Shown in pieces: positions 27,902 to 36,995 of a DNA stretch of 64,000 bases. The notes beneath the pieces are model-generated. The model made no database searches and was not told where the DNA came from. It worked only from the letters and a program-made list of their open reading frames with translations. This DNA comes from Ephemeroptericola cinctiostellae. GTDB lineage: Bacteria > Pseudomonadota > Gammaproteobacteria > Burkholderiales > Burkholderiaceae. Numbering within the stretch: the first letter of the stretch is position 1; each line of letters opens with the position of its first letter. A program made the translations under genes and the position numbers. The DNA is taken from contig NZ_CP031124.1 in NCBI RefSeq assembly GCF_003339525.1, positions 62,001 to 126,000 of the forward strand, written 5' to 3'.

Positions 27902-28588
27902 TTAACTGTTTGACACGGGACGATACTGACCCAAAATTTCTGGGTTCTCATGCACCAAATTGATGGCTTGTGTCCGTGAATGCACACCTAAGGCGCGCAA
28001 AATACCCACCACATGGCTCTTCACTGTACCGATCGTTGCCCCGACAGAATCACTGATTTCTTGATTCGAGCAACCTTTGGTGATCAGGTAAAGTACTTCT
28101 TGTTGACGTGGTGTCAATTGTGAACTGTCATTGTTTGCATGACGTTCTGCACGTGTGCGCTTACGCTCTGGGGTGTTCATTGCAGCAGTCAACAACTCAG
28201 GTGGAATGTAAACACCACCCGACAAGATCAAACGCACAGCCGACACCAGCACTTCAGCTTTGGCATTTTTAATGATGAAGCCTGAAATATTTTGACGGTA
28301 GGCTGCTTGAATCAACTGCGTATCTGCTTGACCCGACAAAACAGCAACGGGCACATGAGGAAACTGCGTGCGAACTTTCTCAAGCGCAACCAAACCCGTG
28401 GCATCTGGTAAGGTCAAATCCAGCAACACCAAATCCAGATCCGACTCGGCTGCGATGAGATCCATTGTTTGAGCCAAAGTTTCTGCCTCAATGAGTGTGC
28501 ATTTCCCACCCAAAGCATCATCCAAAATTGGGCGCAAGCCTGCACGAACCAAGCCATGATCGTCCACGATTAAAATTTTATAGTCCAT
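27902..28588 (-). CDS. NarL/LuxR-family response regulator
   Basis: This 228-aa regulator has an N-terminal receiver (ILIVDDHGLVRAGLRPIL). The phosphoacceptor Asp is in LVLLDLTLPD (residue 57 from the chosen start) and the conserved Lys in GFIIKNAKAEV. A GerE-type helix-turn-helix (LTPRQQEVLYLITKGCSNQE, VGATIGTVKSHVVGILRALG) is at about residues 155-215. The ATG at 28588 has AAGGA 7 nt upstream. It is co-directional with the kinase gene, which follows after 14 bp. Its target genes are unknown; glmU and glmS flank the pair. Confidence 0.92.
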   Translation of the reverse strand: MDYKILIVDDHGLVRAGLRPILDDALGGKCTLIEAETLAQTMDLIAAESDLDLVLLDLTLPDATGLVALEKVRTQFPHVPVAVLSGQADTQLIQAAYRQNISGFIIKNAKAEVLVSAVRLILSGGVYIPPELLTAAMNTPERKRTRAERHANNDSSQLTPRQQEVLYLITKGCSNQEISDSVGATIGTVKSHVVGILRALGVHSRTQAINLVHENPEILGQYRPVSNS

Positions 28589-28645
28589 GACCATTCCTTC
28601 GTTATACTAAATAATTAAAACCACTTTATGTCATATTGATTGACA

Positions 28646-28659
28646 AAGCATGGCTAGCA
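28646..28659. promoter_or_regulatory. motif upstream of the response-regulator gene, shared with the glmU upstream region
   Basis: AAGCATGGCTAGCA here and AAGCATTGGCTAGCA at 30270-30284 differ only by one inserted T. The core GCTAGC is palindromic. The site is 58 bp before the regulator start. It may be a binding site for this regulator or another factor; this is an inference from similarity alone. Confidence 0.3.
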
Positions 28660-28751
28660 CACAATGCACACAACACACTTATTTTTTGACTAAAAACACA
28701 AAAATACCGCACCAACAACACGCCACACCAGCGAGTCCAATCAACCCGCTA

Positions 28752-30107
28752 TCATTTTTTAACGGGCCGAACCCAAGCAGATACGGACATTTGCTTGGCA
28801 CGCGATAAAGTCAACGTATGCTCTGGTGTATCTTTTGTGATGGTCGAACCCGCACCAATTGTCGCTCCCGCACCCACAGTGACGGGTGCCACCAATTGGG
28901 AGTCCGAACCGATAAAAGCGCCATCACCAATGACGGTTTGAAACTTATTAACACCATCGTAATTACACGTAATCACTCCAGCACCTACATTGACGCCATT
29001 ACCAATCGTCGCATCACCGATATAGGACAAATGATTGACTTTGGAGCCAACACCCACTGTGGCTTTTTTGATTTCAACAAAATTACCGATATGGGTCTTT
29101 TCTGCCAACACTGCATCTGGGCGTAAGCGAGCATAAGGCCCTACTTTTGAAGCTTCACCCACCACCGCGCCATCAATGTGACTGAACGCAGCAATCTGAG
29201 CACCTGCCGCAATAGTTGAATTCCGAATCACACAATACGGCCCCACACGAACATCATCGCCCAATGTAACATGCCCTTCAAAGACGCAACCAACATCAAT
29301 ACTCACATCCATGCCGCATTTCAGTGAACCACGCACATCAATCCGAGTGGGATCAGCCAACGTGACACCAGCCTCAAGCAAACCTTTGGCCGTTTCTGAA
29401 CGCCAGATCGTCTCCAATTCTGCCAGTTGAGCTTTACTGTTCACACCCAAGGTTTCCCACTCGGCAGCAGGCTGGGCTGTGTTCACAAGCACACCATCAC
29501 ACACCGCCATTCCAATCACATCCGTCAGATAATATTCACCCTGCACATTGTCATTGGATAACTGTGAAAGCCAAACTTTCAATTCAGCAGTGGGGGCAAT
29601 TAAGACACCGGTATTCACTTCTTGGATGGATCTTTCGTCATCACTTGCATCTTTATGTTCAACGATGCGCTGTACCGCACCAGCTTCATCTCGCACAATG
29701 CGACCATAACCAGTTGGATCATTCAAATTCACAGTCAACAGCGCCATACCATTCACCGCTGCATCGACCAACTTTTGTAGCGTCGACAACTGCGTCAAAG
29801 GCACATCACCATACAACACCAACGTCGGGTACGCGTCATTCAAGTGCGAGGCCGCCAGTTGCAAGGCATGTCCCGTACCCAACTGAGGCATTTGTTCAAC
29901 AAAATGGACATCAGTCGCGGAAGTTGCCGCGCGCACTTGTTCTGCGCCATGTCCAACAACCACGCATAGGTTTTTTGAACCCAAATCACGGGCAGTGCTT
30001 AGAACCCTTGCCAGCAAAGACTCCCCTGCCAGCACATGCAGCACTTTAGGCAATTTAGAACGCATCCGAGTACCCTTGCCAGCGGCAAGCACAACAATAT
30101 TCAACAT
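28752..30107 (-). CDS. glmU: bifunctional UDP-N-acetylglucosamine pyrophosphorylase / glucosamine-1-phosphate N-acetyltransferase
   Basis: GlmU (451 aa) makes UDP-GlcNAc in two steps: acetylation of glucosamine 1-phosphate and uridylyl transfer. The N-terminal uridyltransferase domain has [18 protein letters not shown] and LYGDVPLTQ. From about residue 250 a left-handed beta-helix with hexapeptide repeats carries the acetyltransferase site ([39 protein letters not shown]). It lies upstream of the two-component pair and glmS, so the UDP-GlcNAc genes are near but not adjacent. Confidence 0.97.
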   Translation of the reverse strand: MLNIVVLAAGKGTRMRSKLPKVLHVLAGESLLARVLSTARDLGSKNLCVVVGHGAEQVRAATSATDVHFVEQMPQLGTGHALQLAASHLNDAYPTLVLYGDVPLTQLSTLQKLVDAAVNGMALLTVNLNDPTGYGRIVRDEAGAVQRIVEHKDASDDERSIQEVNTGVLIAPTAELKVWLSQLSNDNVQGEYYLTDVIGMAVCDGVLVNTAQPAAEWETLGVNSKAQLAELETIWRSETAKGLLEAGVTLADPTRIDVRGSLKCGMDVSIDVGCVFEGHVTLGDDVRVGPYCVIRNSTIAAGAQIAAFSHIDGAVVGEASKVGPYARLRPDAVLAEKTHIGNFVEIKKATVGVGSKVNHLSYIGDATIGNGVNVGAGVITCNYDGVNKFQTVIGDGAFIGSDSQLVAPVTVGAGATIGAGSTITKDTPEHTLTLSRAKQMSVSAWVRPVKK

Positions 30108-30256
30108 AAATATTCCATTACATAAATGATGTTAACGTTCTATGTCATGTGAATTTTATTGACTAAAGCAATTGAATAAATATTCAAAAAACCTCTCACA
30201 CTATCGATACTTAGCCCGTAGGGGATAAGTAAAACTACGCATAAGTATGAAAAGTC

Positions 30257-30287
30257 TAGCATAGAAGTTAAGCATTGGCTAGCATTG
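30257..30287. promoter_or_regulatory. repeated CTAGCAT motif upstream of glmU
   Basis: CTAGCAT occurs at 30257-30263 and 30281-30287 with a related AAGCAT between, 150-180 bp before the glmU ATG. The second copy overlaps the motif shared with the response-regulator upstream region. Regularly spaced copies suggest a protein-binding site, but there is no direct evidence. Confidence 0.3.
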
Positions 30288-30352
30288 TTTTTAACAAAAA
30301 AGAAAAATAAGTGTTATACAACAATATCTAGAGATAAATTGGTCATTTTGCA

Positions 30353-31936
30353 CTAAAACCAAACAAACCACGAGAGCAAAAGCAATACAATGCACAATAA
30401 AAGTGCAAATGCCATTCGCCAACGACCGCGTGACGATGCAAGCCGTGTTTGGTTTTTTTCTAAAACAACCAGACGTTGCTCCAACACCGATGCTTTTGGC
30501 GCATCATGCAAGAGCGTTAAAAACTGTGTTGGCCCTGTCGGCAACAAACGAACCACAGACACCCATTCTTTGCGCATGCGCTTGAGCACACCTCGCGGCC
30601 CCAAGGTTTCTTTCATCCAACGCTCAAGATAGGGTTTGGCCGTATCCCACAAGTCCAACTTGGGATCCAACACCCGCCCCATGCCTTCGACATTGAGCAA
30701 AGTCTTTTGCAGCAACACCAACTGGGGCTGAACAGACACATTGTATTGACGCGACACATCAAACAGGCGCATCAACACCTGTCCCAGAGAGATTTCATCA
30801 ATTGGGCGACCAAAATAAGGCTCACACGTCGTGCGCACAGCCGTGGTCAAACCCTCCAATGGTGTGTCTGCTGGCACCCAACCCGATTCAATGTGTGCAG
30901 CGGCAATCGCGCGATAATCTCGATTAAAAAATGCCAAGAAATTCACGGCCAAATAGTGCCGATCAAACTCAGACAGCGTGCCCACAATGCCGCAATCCAA
31001 AGCAATATAGCGTCCAAGACCCACGCCCTGCGTACCGATGAAAATATTACCCGGATGCATGTCCGCATGGAAAAAACCATCCCGAAACACTTGGGTAAAA
31101 AAGACCTCCACGCCATCACGTGCCAAACGCTTCACATCCACACCATGTTCCGCCAACACATCCAAGCGTGACACAGGCACACCCGTCATCCACTCCTGCA
31201 CCATCACCCGTCGGGCCGAATAATCCCAACACATTTCAGGCACACTGATGATTGGATTGCCATCAAAATTATGACGCAATTGGCTGGCATTGGCCGCTTC
31301 ACACTGTAAATCCAGCTCCTGCCGCAAATGCCCTTCCACTTCACCCACCACCTCCACAGGCCGCAAGCGCGCGCCATCAGGATGCAAACGCGCAAACTGT
31401 CGCGCCAAGGCGTATAAACATTGAATGTCTGTTTGGATCAAAGCATCGATATTTGGACGCAACACTTTCACCGCCACGTCACGCCCAGCCCACGAACCAC
31501 TGCGCACCACCGCACGATGCACCTGCGCCACAGAGGCACTGGCAACGGGTTCATCATCAAACTGACTAAAAACAACATCAATCGAGACGCCCAACTGCGC
31601 TTCAATCTCAGCTCGAATCTCAGCCACGGCCACAGGTGTAACGCGGTCTTGTAAATGCGACAACTCATAAATGTATTCAGGTGGCAACAAATCTGGGCGC
31701 GTCGACAACACCTGCCCTACTTTAATGAAAATAGGCCCCAACGTTTGCAACGCCATGCGCAAATGAGCAGCATCTTCTGCATGATTGGACTCGCTCAAAC
31801 GGTGTGGCAAAAAGCGTCGCATCAAACGCACACCAGCAGACTCATTGGGCACAAGGGCAACCATTAAATGCAAAACGCGGTGCCGTTTAAGCACACGCGC
31901 AATGTCAAGCAAACGCTTGGCGACCTTCAACTTCAT
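30353..31936 (-). CDS. ubiB: ubiquinone biosynthesis regulatory protein kinase UbiB
   Basis: UbiB (527 aa) is an atypical kinase/ATPase needed for ubiquinone synthesis at the membrane. The KxGQ motif is present as FIKVGQVLSTRPDLLPPEY. The nucleotide loop is ASVAQVHRAVV, the invariant Lys is in VAVKVLRPNI, and the HADMHPGNIF and DCGIVGTL segments form the active site. A C-terminal hydrophobic anchor (WRMAFALLLCIVLLLLSWFV) is visible. The start overlaps the ubiJ stop by 4 bp. Confidence 0.95.
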   Translation of the reverse strand: MKLKVAKRLLDIARVLKRHRVLHLMVALVPNESAGVRLMRRFLPHRLSESNHAEDAAHLRMALQTLGPIFIKVGQVLSTRPDLLPPEYIYELSHLQDRVTPVAVAEIRAEIEAQLGVSIDVVFSQFDDEPVASASVAQVHRAVVRSGSWAGRDVAVKVLRPNIDALIQTDIQCLYALARQFARLHPDGARLRPVEVVGEVEGHLRQELDLQCEAANASQLRHNFDGNPIISVPEMCWDYSARRVMVQEWMTGVPVSRLDVLAEHGVDVKRLARDGVEVFFTQVFRDGFFHADMHPGNIFIGTQGVGLGRYIALDCGIVGTLSEFDRHYLAVNFLAFFNRDYRAIAAAHIESGWVPADTPLEGLTTAVRTTCEPYFGRPIDEISLGQVLMRLFDVSRQYNVSVQPQLVLLQKTLLNVEGMGRVLDPKLDLWDTAKPYLERWMKETLGPRGVLKRMRKEWVSVVRLLPTGPTQFLTLLHDAPKASVLEQRLVVLEKNQTRLASSRGRWRMAFALLLCIVLLLLSWFVWF

Positions 31937-32574
31937 TTCACCCCCTGCATGTGCTTGAGGCGTTCAATGCGTTGCGCCAAACGGTCGGCACCATAACGCA
32001 ATTGTTGCGCCTCCTCAGCAAAACCATCCAACCGCACATGACGAACCAACACAGGCGTTTCGTCAAGCATCACATGCTGAGCCTGTTGCGTCAGCGCACT
32101 CAAGACCCCTTTGAAGTGATTGAATATTTTTTTTGCCCCTTGTTGTGCGTAGAAACTCGGCACATCACCCACAATTTTAGATAGGTCTTCCCAAACATCG
32201 GGACGCAACTGCTGCACCAGACGATTCACCCATTCTGCCAATTGCGCATCACCTGAAATCTGAACATGGCGCATGACACGCTGAATGTCAAAAGGCAACT
32301 GAGCAAGGCCACTGTAAACACTGGTAGACACATTAAGCTGCACTGTTGCCGGCCCCTCAGCATCGATCGCGGCCTGTAGCACATCCGTCGCATGAACCAC
32401 CCAACGCAAATGCAACGTGCGCCCAAGCACGGGGACATGAAGACCAATGCTTTTACCCACGTGTGGTGCAGCACTTGGCTCCACCCATGACTCATTCGCC
32501 GCCATTGTGCGCACAGCCCGAGCGATTGCCTGTGCAATCCGAGGGGTAAGGTGTTCAGCGAGATTTAAATTCAT
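31933..32574 (-). CDS. ubiJ: ubiquinone biosynthesis accessory factor UbiJ-like (SCP2 domain)
   Basis: This 213-aa protein has an SCP2-like N-terminal lipid-binding part. The C-terminal helical part matches UbiJ (LAEWVNRLVQQLRPDVWEDL, then DEVTPVLVRH-like LDETPVLVRHVRLDGFAEEA and YGADRLAQRIERLK). UbiJ helps organise soluble ubiquinone enzymes around lipid intermediates. The ubiE-ubiJ-ubiB order on one strand supports the call despite low overall conservation. Confidence 0.82.
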   Translation of the reverse strand: MNLNLAEHLTPRIAQAIARAVRTMAANESWVEPSAAPHVGKSIGLHVPVLGRTLHLRWVVHATDVLQAAIDAEGPATVQLNVSTSVYSGLAQLPFDIQRVMRHVQISGDAQLAEWVNRLVQQLRPDVWEDLSKIVGDVPSFYAQQGAKKIFNHFKGVLSALTQQAQHVMLDETPVLVRHVRLDGFAEEAQQLRYGADRLAQRIERLKHMQGVK

Positions 32575-32705
32575 GTTGGATCCATGTCCATCGGTTGCCT
32601 TCTCAAAGACTATTCATGGCGTTCAAACAGCTCTTAGCCATGCCTTCAAAATGAGGTGTTATTTTCAACATATTATTATTGAACACTTGAATACACTGAT
32701 TGATA

Positions 32706-33479
32706 TTAAAGTTTAACACCTTCATGCAGAGCCACAATGCCCGCACTCATATTGTGATACTTCACAAAATCAAAACCCGCATCCTTCATCATCGCTTTCA
32801 GTGTCTCTTGATCTGGATGCATGCGAATCGATTCAGCCAAATACTGATAGCTGGCTGCGTCATTGGCGATCAATTCACCCATTTTGGGCAATAAATTAAA
32901 TGAATAAAAATCATAAGCCTTTTGCAACGGTGCATGGACTTTTGAAAACTCCAACACAAACACACGACCACCAGGGCGCAACACGCGCTGCATTTCTTTC
33001 AATGCTTGGTCTTTATGCGTCATGTTGCGCAAACCAAAAGCCACGGTGACCACATCAAAATAGTTGTCAGGGAAAGGCAAGTGCTCGGCGTTGGCCAATG
33101 CCACCGGTGTAATCACACCTTTGTCAATCAAGCGATCACGCCCCACTCGCAACATCGACTCATTGATGTCAGTTGCCCAGACCTGTCCAGACGCGCCGAT
33201 TTTTTTAGCAAAAGCAATGGCCAAATCCGCCGTGCCGCTTGCCAAATCCAGCACTTTCATTCCAGGACGTGGTGCCACGCGATTGACCGTAAAGAGCTTC
33301 CAAACGCGGTGCAAACCAACGCTCATCACATCGTTCATGATGTCGTAGTTTTTCGCGACTGAATGAAACACCTCGGCCACTTTGGACTCTTTTTCATCTT
33401 CAGCCACGGTATTAAAACCAAAATGCGTGGTCGAACCGTTGTTCTGTGCGGCATCGTTATTCTGGACGTTTTGTGTCAT
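32706..33479 (-). CDS. ubiE: ubiquinone/menaquinone biosynthesis C-methyltransferase UbiE
   Basis: UbiE (257 aa) methylates the ring of the quinone precursor using S-adenosylmethionine. The SAM fold is clear: [58 protein letters not shown] and the C-terminal [11 protein letters not shown]. The ATG at 33479 has GAAGAGAG upstream; an ATG 42 bp earlier is unlikely. An Asn/Gln-rich N-terminal extension of about 15 residues is unusual but harmless. It is divergent from purU across 78 bp. Confidence 0.96.
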   Translation of the reverse strand: MTQNVQNNDAAQNNGSTTHFGFNTVAEDEKESKVAEVFHSVAKNYDIMNDVMSVGLHRVWKLFTVNRVAPRPGMKVLDLASGTADLAIAFAKKIGASGQVWATDINESMLRVGRDRLIDKGVITPVALANAEHLPFPDNYFDVVTVAFGLRNMTHKDQALKEMQRVLRPGGRVFVLEFSKVHAPLQKAYDFYSFNLLPKMGELIANDAASYQYLAESIRMHPDQETLKAMMKDAGFDFVKYHNMSAGIVALHEGVKL

Positions 33480-33557
33480 GGGTTTACTCTCTTCATTTAT
33501 AATACAGGCGATTGAAACCATGCCCGCGTGCGTGGTTCACATTTTAAAGGATTTTAA

Positions 33558-34424
33558 GTGTCATCACCCGACTACATTTTAACTTTATCATGCCCAGACC
33601 AAATGGGCATCGTACACACCGTTTCTGGTTTCTTATTTGAACGTGGTGGCAACATCATCGATTCAGCCCAATACGATGACACCGACAGCGACCGTTTCTT
33701 TATGCGCGTGCACTTTCAAGAACGTCGGCCTGATGTCACTTTGGATATTTTAAAAACAGAATTTGCCCCCATCGCCGCCCGATTCAACATGGACTGGCAA
33801 TTGTTCGATGGCCGTGTTAAACCACGCTTGCTGATCATGGTTTCAAAAATTGGCCATTGTTTAAATGACTTATTGTTCCGTCATCAATCGGGCAATCTGC
33901 CCGTGGACATCGCAGCGGTGGTGTCCAATCACCCTGATTTCGAACCTTTGGCACGCTCATATGGCATTCCATTCCATCACTTTCCATTGCTGGGTGCAAG
34001 CGCTGAACAGAAAGCCGAACAAGAAGCCCAAGTGCTTCACATCGTCGAACAAGAAAAAATTGATTGCGTGATTTTGGCGCGTTACATGCAAATTTTATCC
34101 AACAACATGTGCGCCCAGCTCAATGGTCGCGCCATCAATATTCACCACTCCTTTTTACCCAGTTTTAAGGGGGCAAAACCGTATCACCAAGCCTTCAGTA
34201 AAGGGGTGAAACTCATCGGCGCAACCGCTCACTTTGTCACCGCAGACCTTGATGAGGGCCCGATCATCGAGCAAGACATCGCCCGTGCCGACCACAGCAT
34301 GAGCGCCGACCACCTCACGGCCATTGGCCGCGACACCGAGTGTGTAACCCTCGCACGCGCCGTGAAATGGCATGCCGAGCATCGGGTGCTGCTGAATGGT
34401 AAAAAAACAGTGGTGTTTAAATAA
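33558..34424 (+). CDS. purU: formyltetrahydrofolate deformylase
   Basis: PurU (288 aa) hydrolyses 10-formyltetrahydrofolate to formate and tetrahydrofolate, balancing one-carbon pools. It has an N-terminal ACT regulatory domain (LSCPDQMGIVHTVSGFLFER). A formyltransferase-type catalytic domain follows, with ILARYMQILS, NIHHSFLPSFKGAKPYHQAF (Asn and His) and TADLDEGPIIEQD (Asp). Translation starts at GTG 33558 with AAAGGA upstream. It is one of few plus-strand genes and converges with the UPF0178 gene. Confidence 0.95.
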   Translation: MSSPDYILTLSCPDQMGIVHTVSGFLFERGGNIIDSAQYDDTDSDRFFMRVHFQERRPDVTLDILKTEFAPIAARFNMDWQLFDGRVKPRLLIMVSKIGHCLNDLLFRHQSGNLPVDIAAVVSNHPDFEPLARSYGIPFHHFPLLGASAEQKAEQEAQVLHIVEQEKIDCVILARYMQILSNNMCAQLNGRAINIHHSFLPSFKGAKPYHQAFSKGVKLIGATAHFVTADLDEGPIIEQDIARADHSMSADHLTAIGRDTECVTLARAVKWHAEHRVLLNGKKTVVFK

Positions 34425-34447
34425 CACCTTCAATGACCAAATCGATA

Positions 34448-34894
34448 TCACCTCAATTTTGCCAACCACCGATCCAGTGCGTTGGCAAAATTTTGCACAT
34501 CGCGCACCGATAGCGCCGAAGGCCCACCTGTTTGCGTTCCAGAGTCGCGCAATTCTTGCATGAAATTGCGCATGGACAACAACTGCTGCACATTTTCTCG
34601 CGTGTACCATTCACCGCGCGGGTTCAAAGCCAGCGCACCTTTCTCAACGACCTGAGCCGCCAGTGGAATGTCCGCCGTGATCACCAAGTCACCTGCCACC
34701 AAGCGCAAGACAATTTCATTGTCCGCCACATCCATGCCCGAAGGCACTTGCACCGCCTTGATGAAGGGCGATGGTGGGGTCATCAACATTTGATTGGCAA
34801 TCAATGTCGTTACAATCTCTGTTCGCCGTGCTGCACGAAAAATCACCTCTTTCACCGCTTTTGGACAAGCGTCCGCATCAACCCAAATTGGCAT
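34448..34894 (-). CDS. UPF0178 (YaiI/YqxD) family protein
   Basis: This 148-aa protein matches UPF0178, a PIN-like fold group of unknown activity. Characteristic segments are [59 protein letters not shown] and [20 protein letters not shown]. The acidic residues in the first two motifs resemble metal-binding nuclease sites, but no function is proven. It converges with purU with 23 bp between stops. Confidence 0.9.
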   Translation of the reverse strand: MPIWVDADACPKAVKEVIFRAARRTEIVTTLIANQMLMTPPSPFIKAVQVPSGMDVADNEIVLRLVAGDLVITADIPLAAQVVEKGALALNPRGEWYTRENVQQLLSMRNFMQELRDSGTQTGGPSALSVRDVQNFANALDRWLAKLR

Positions 34895-34928
34895 GTCGTC
34901 TTTCTATTCACTGTTATTCACCATTAAA

Positions 34929-34956
34929 AACGCCACAAGTATACCCTTGTGGCGTT
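34929..34956 (-). terminator. intrinsic terminator after the first b562-like gene (copy of the 44-kb hairpin)
   Basis: AACGCCACAAG pairs with CTTGTGGCGTT around TATACC, and the minus-strand RNA continues TTTTTAA. It lies 52 bp after the gene's stop. All 28 nt are identical to the hairpin at 44013-44040. Confidence 0.85.
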
Positions 34957-35008
34957 AGATCTTGACAGAAAGCCTCAAATTAAAGACAGTAAAGACAGCC
35001 AATCCACT

Positions 35009-35428
35009 TCAATCGTCCTCTTCAACCTTCAAACTCTTGTGGTACATTTTCTTGGTGCTGGCAACTTGTGTGCGCAAAATTTCTTTTGCTGCGATCAAAT
35101 CATTTCGAACAAGTGCCGCGTCAACGTCGGCAAGGTCTGCCTGCAACTCACGGATGCCATCTTGATACGTCCCTCGCACATCCGCAGTTCGACCGTATTG
35201 TAACGAACCCGCCACATCCGCATACTGATGCAAAACAGTCAACGCACTTTGAAATTGAGGCACATCCATGCTGCGCAAAGCTTGATTGTAGGCGTGCTGC
35301 ATGTGCTTCATTGCCGGCTCAACGGCACTGTCCGCAAAAGCCCAAGCAGGCATAAGCAATGCACCCAAACCAAGGGCAACAGCCGCAATCTGAGGTCTAA
35401 AAATATTTCTAAAAACAAGCATTCCCAT
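35009..35428 (-). CDS. cytochrome b562-like periplasmic protein, copy 1
   Basis: This 139-aa protein has a signal peptide ending near AWAFA (residue 32). The mature four-helix-like chain has Met40 (AVEPAMKHM) near its start and His130 (KKMYHKSLK) near its end. These match the positions of the Met and His heme ligands of cytochrome b562 (Met7 and His102 of that protein), with a slightly shorter distance between them. There is no CxxCH, as expected for non-covalent heme. AAGGAGG stands before the ATG. It may carry electrons in the periplasm or bind metal; heme binding is not proven. Confidence 0.65.
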   Translation of the reverse strand: MGMLVFRNIFRPQIAAVALGLGALLMPAWAFADSAVEPAMKHMQHAYNQALRSMDVPQFQSALTVLHQYADVAGSLQYGRTADVRGTYQDGIRELQADLADVDAALVRNDLIAAKEILRTQVASTKKMYHKSLKVEEDD

Positions 35429-35479
35429 GACACACCCTCCTTTGTCGTAAAGTCAATCAATTGGCTTGAGTAAGGGAGA

Positions 35480-35872
35480 TCAAGCCCCTACCGCGTTGTG
35501 GTAACGCTTTTCTGTCGCGCGAATGCGCAACAGGGCATCTTTGGCCGCCGACAAATCACCGCTGCGAATCGCTTGATTCATTTCACCGATATTTTGCTGC
35601 AACTCTTGCATGCCCTCACGATAGGTGGATGGATCGTCGCTGTATGTTTGGCTGCGTGCCGCATCTGCACCCGATTGTAGTTTTGCCGCGTATTGGGCAA
35701 ACTCATCAATGCTTGAGCTGTCCATCGCGCCACGGTATGCCGCTTTCATGCTTTTCATCGCTGATTTAATTTCATTGGCGTGTACAGCTGGGCTCACGGC
35801 CATCAGGCCGAATACGGCAAAGCCAGCTGCGCTGAGGATAAAGTGTTTGATGCGGCGTGCACATGCGGTCAT
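35480..35872 (-). CDS. cytochrome b562-like periplasmic protein, copy 2
   Basis: This 130-aa protein has a signal peptide ending AVHA at about residue 32. The mature chain starts NEIKSAMKSM with Met39 at mature position 7 and ends ATEKRYHNAVGA with His125. The helical middle (YREGMQELQQNIGEMNQAIR) resembles its tandem neighbour, 51 bp downstream. AAGGAG precedes the ATG. It is the first gene of the pair, and the IS element is inserted 48 bp upstream of its start, so its promoter may be altered. Confidence 0.65.
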   Translation of the reverse strand: MTACARRIKHFILSAAGFAVFGLMAVSPAVHANEIKSAMKSMKAAYRGAMDSSSIDEFAQYAAKLQSGADAARSQTYSDDPSTYREGMQELQQNIGEMNQAIRSGDLSAAKDALLRIRATEKRYHNAVGA

Positions 35873-35920
35873 GTCAAGACTCCTTATGGTGATGAAAAAA
35901 GATTAAATATCATTAAACAA

Positions 35921-36663
35921 GGGTCTTAGGAAGCAAACGCATTAAAATATGCGCTAAGCTCTTGAGACCAAATGAAAAACAAGTACTTCAAACATTCAAA
36001 AATTAGCGAAGCGAAGTTTCGCCAAATTTTACGGTATTTTGCCCTTGATTTAACGGCAACGGAATGTGCTGCGTTAAGCGGCATATCCGTTCGTTCAATC
36101 AACACCATTTACCTCAAGATTCGTCGTCGTTTGGTGATTGTTTGTCTCCAAGGCTCACCACTCAAAGGAGAGTTGAAAGCCGACGAATCATATTTTGGTC
36201 CGCATCGTGTTCGAGGTAAACGCGGACGTGGTGCTTCAGGTAAAACCATCGTGTTTGGTTTACTCAAACGTGATGGCAATATCTACACTGAGATTATGCC
36301 TGATGCTTCCAAAGCCAGCCTGCAAGCCATTATTCGTGGGAAAGCAGACATTAACAGCGTTATCCATACCGATGGTTGGCGCGGCTATAATGGCTTGGTG
36401 GACATCGGGTTTGATAAACACTTCCGGGTGAATCATGGTGCCGATGAGTTTGTAAATGGTTCTAATCATGTGAATGGGATAGAATCATTCTGGAGCTATG
36501 CTAAACGTCGTTTGGTTCAGTTTAACGGCGTTCCGAAAAACACATTTTTACTGCATTTGAAGGAAACTGAATTTAGGTTTAACCATCGCAAAAGCGACTT
36601 GTATAAAGTGCTTCTTAACATGCTGCGAGATGAGCCGTTATTGAATTCTGCTTCCTAAGACCC
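35921..36663 (+). mobile_element. complete IS1595/IS1016-type insertion sequence
   Basis: The 743-bp element is bounded by perfect 15-bp terminal inverted repeats, GGGTCTTAGGAAGCA at 35921-35935 and its complement at 36649-36663. TAAACAA stands outside both ends (35914-35920 and 36664-36670), a 7-bp match to the expected target duplication of about 8 bp. It holds one intact transposase gene. The perfect ends and intact frame suggest a recent insertion. Confidence 0.93.
35972..36658 (+). CDS. IS1595-family (ISXO2/IS1016-like) transposase
   Basis: This 228-aa transposase cuts and moves its own element. It has an N-terminal helix-turn-helix (LTATECAALSGISVRSINTI) and a DDE catalytic core with D71 (KADESYFG), D134 (HTDGWRGY) and E171 (NGIESFWSYAKRRL). 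The HFRVNHGADEFV region is also typical. The frame is intact and ends inside the right terminal repeat. Confidence 0.94.
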   Translation: MKNKYFKHSKISEAKFRQILRYFALDLTATECAALSGISVRSINTIYLKIRRRLVIVCLQGSPLKGELKADESYFGPHRVRGKRGRGASGKTIVFGLLKRDGNIYTEIMPDASKASLQAIIRGKADINSVIHTDGWRGYNGLVDIGFDKHFRVNHGADEFVNGSNHVNGIESFWSYAKRRLVQFNGVPKNTFLLHLKETEFRFNHRKSDLYKVLLNMLRDEPLLNSAS

Positions 36664-36995
36664 TAAACAAATATGGGCAAAAAAACATGGTTTTTCTGTG
36701 CTTTAGGTTGGTATGTTCAGCCATGAAAACACAAACAAAAAACGATTGAAATTAAATGGTTAAAAAATCACCATTGAAAATGGCTTGTTTTACTCAACCT
36801 ATTGAAGAAACCGTTTGATCCTGCATTGCTCTAGTTTCAAAGACCACGTTTGCATACTAAGAGATTTGACTTAACCCAACATTAACATGCACAACAACAG
36901 CAAACAAAGCGATGTAAAAATTCATGGTCATCAACAGCATCAAGTGATCAATTGATTTAAACTGCAACAAAACATACTCTTAAATATATTCTTTT
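36664..36995. other. intergenic stretch beside the IS, no gene seen
   Basis: This AT-rich region lies between the right end of the IS and the plus-strand lipoprotein gene. It contains several short A- and T-runs but no recognisable frame, RNA gene, terminator or promoter. It may be the separated former upstream region of the b562-like genes. Confidence 0.5.
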
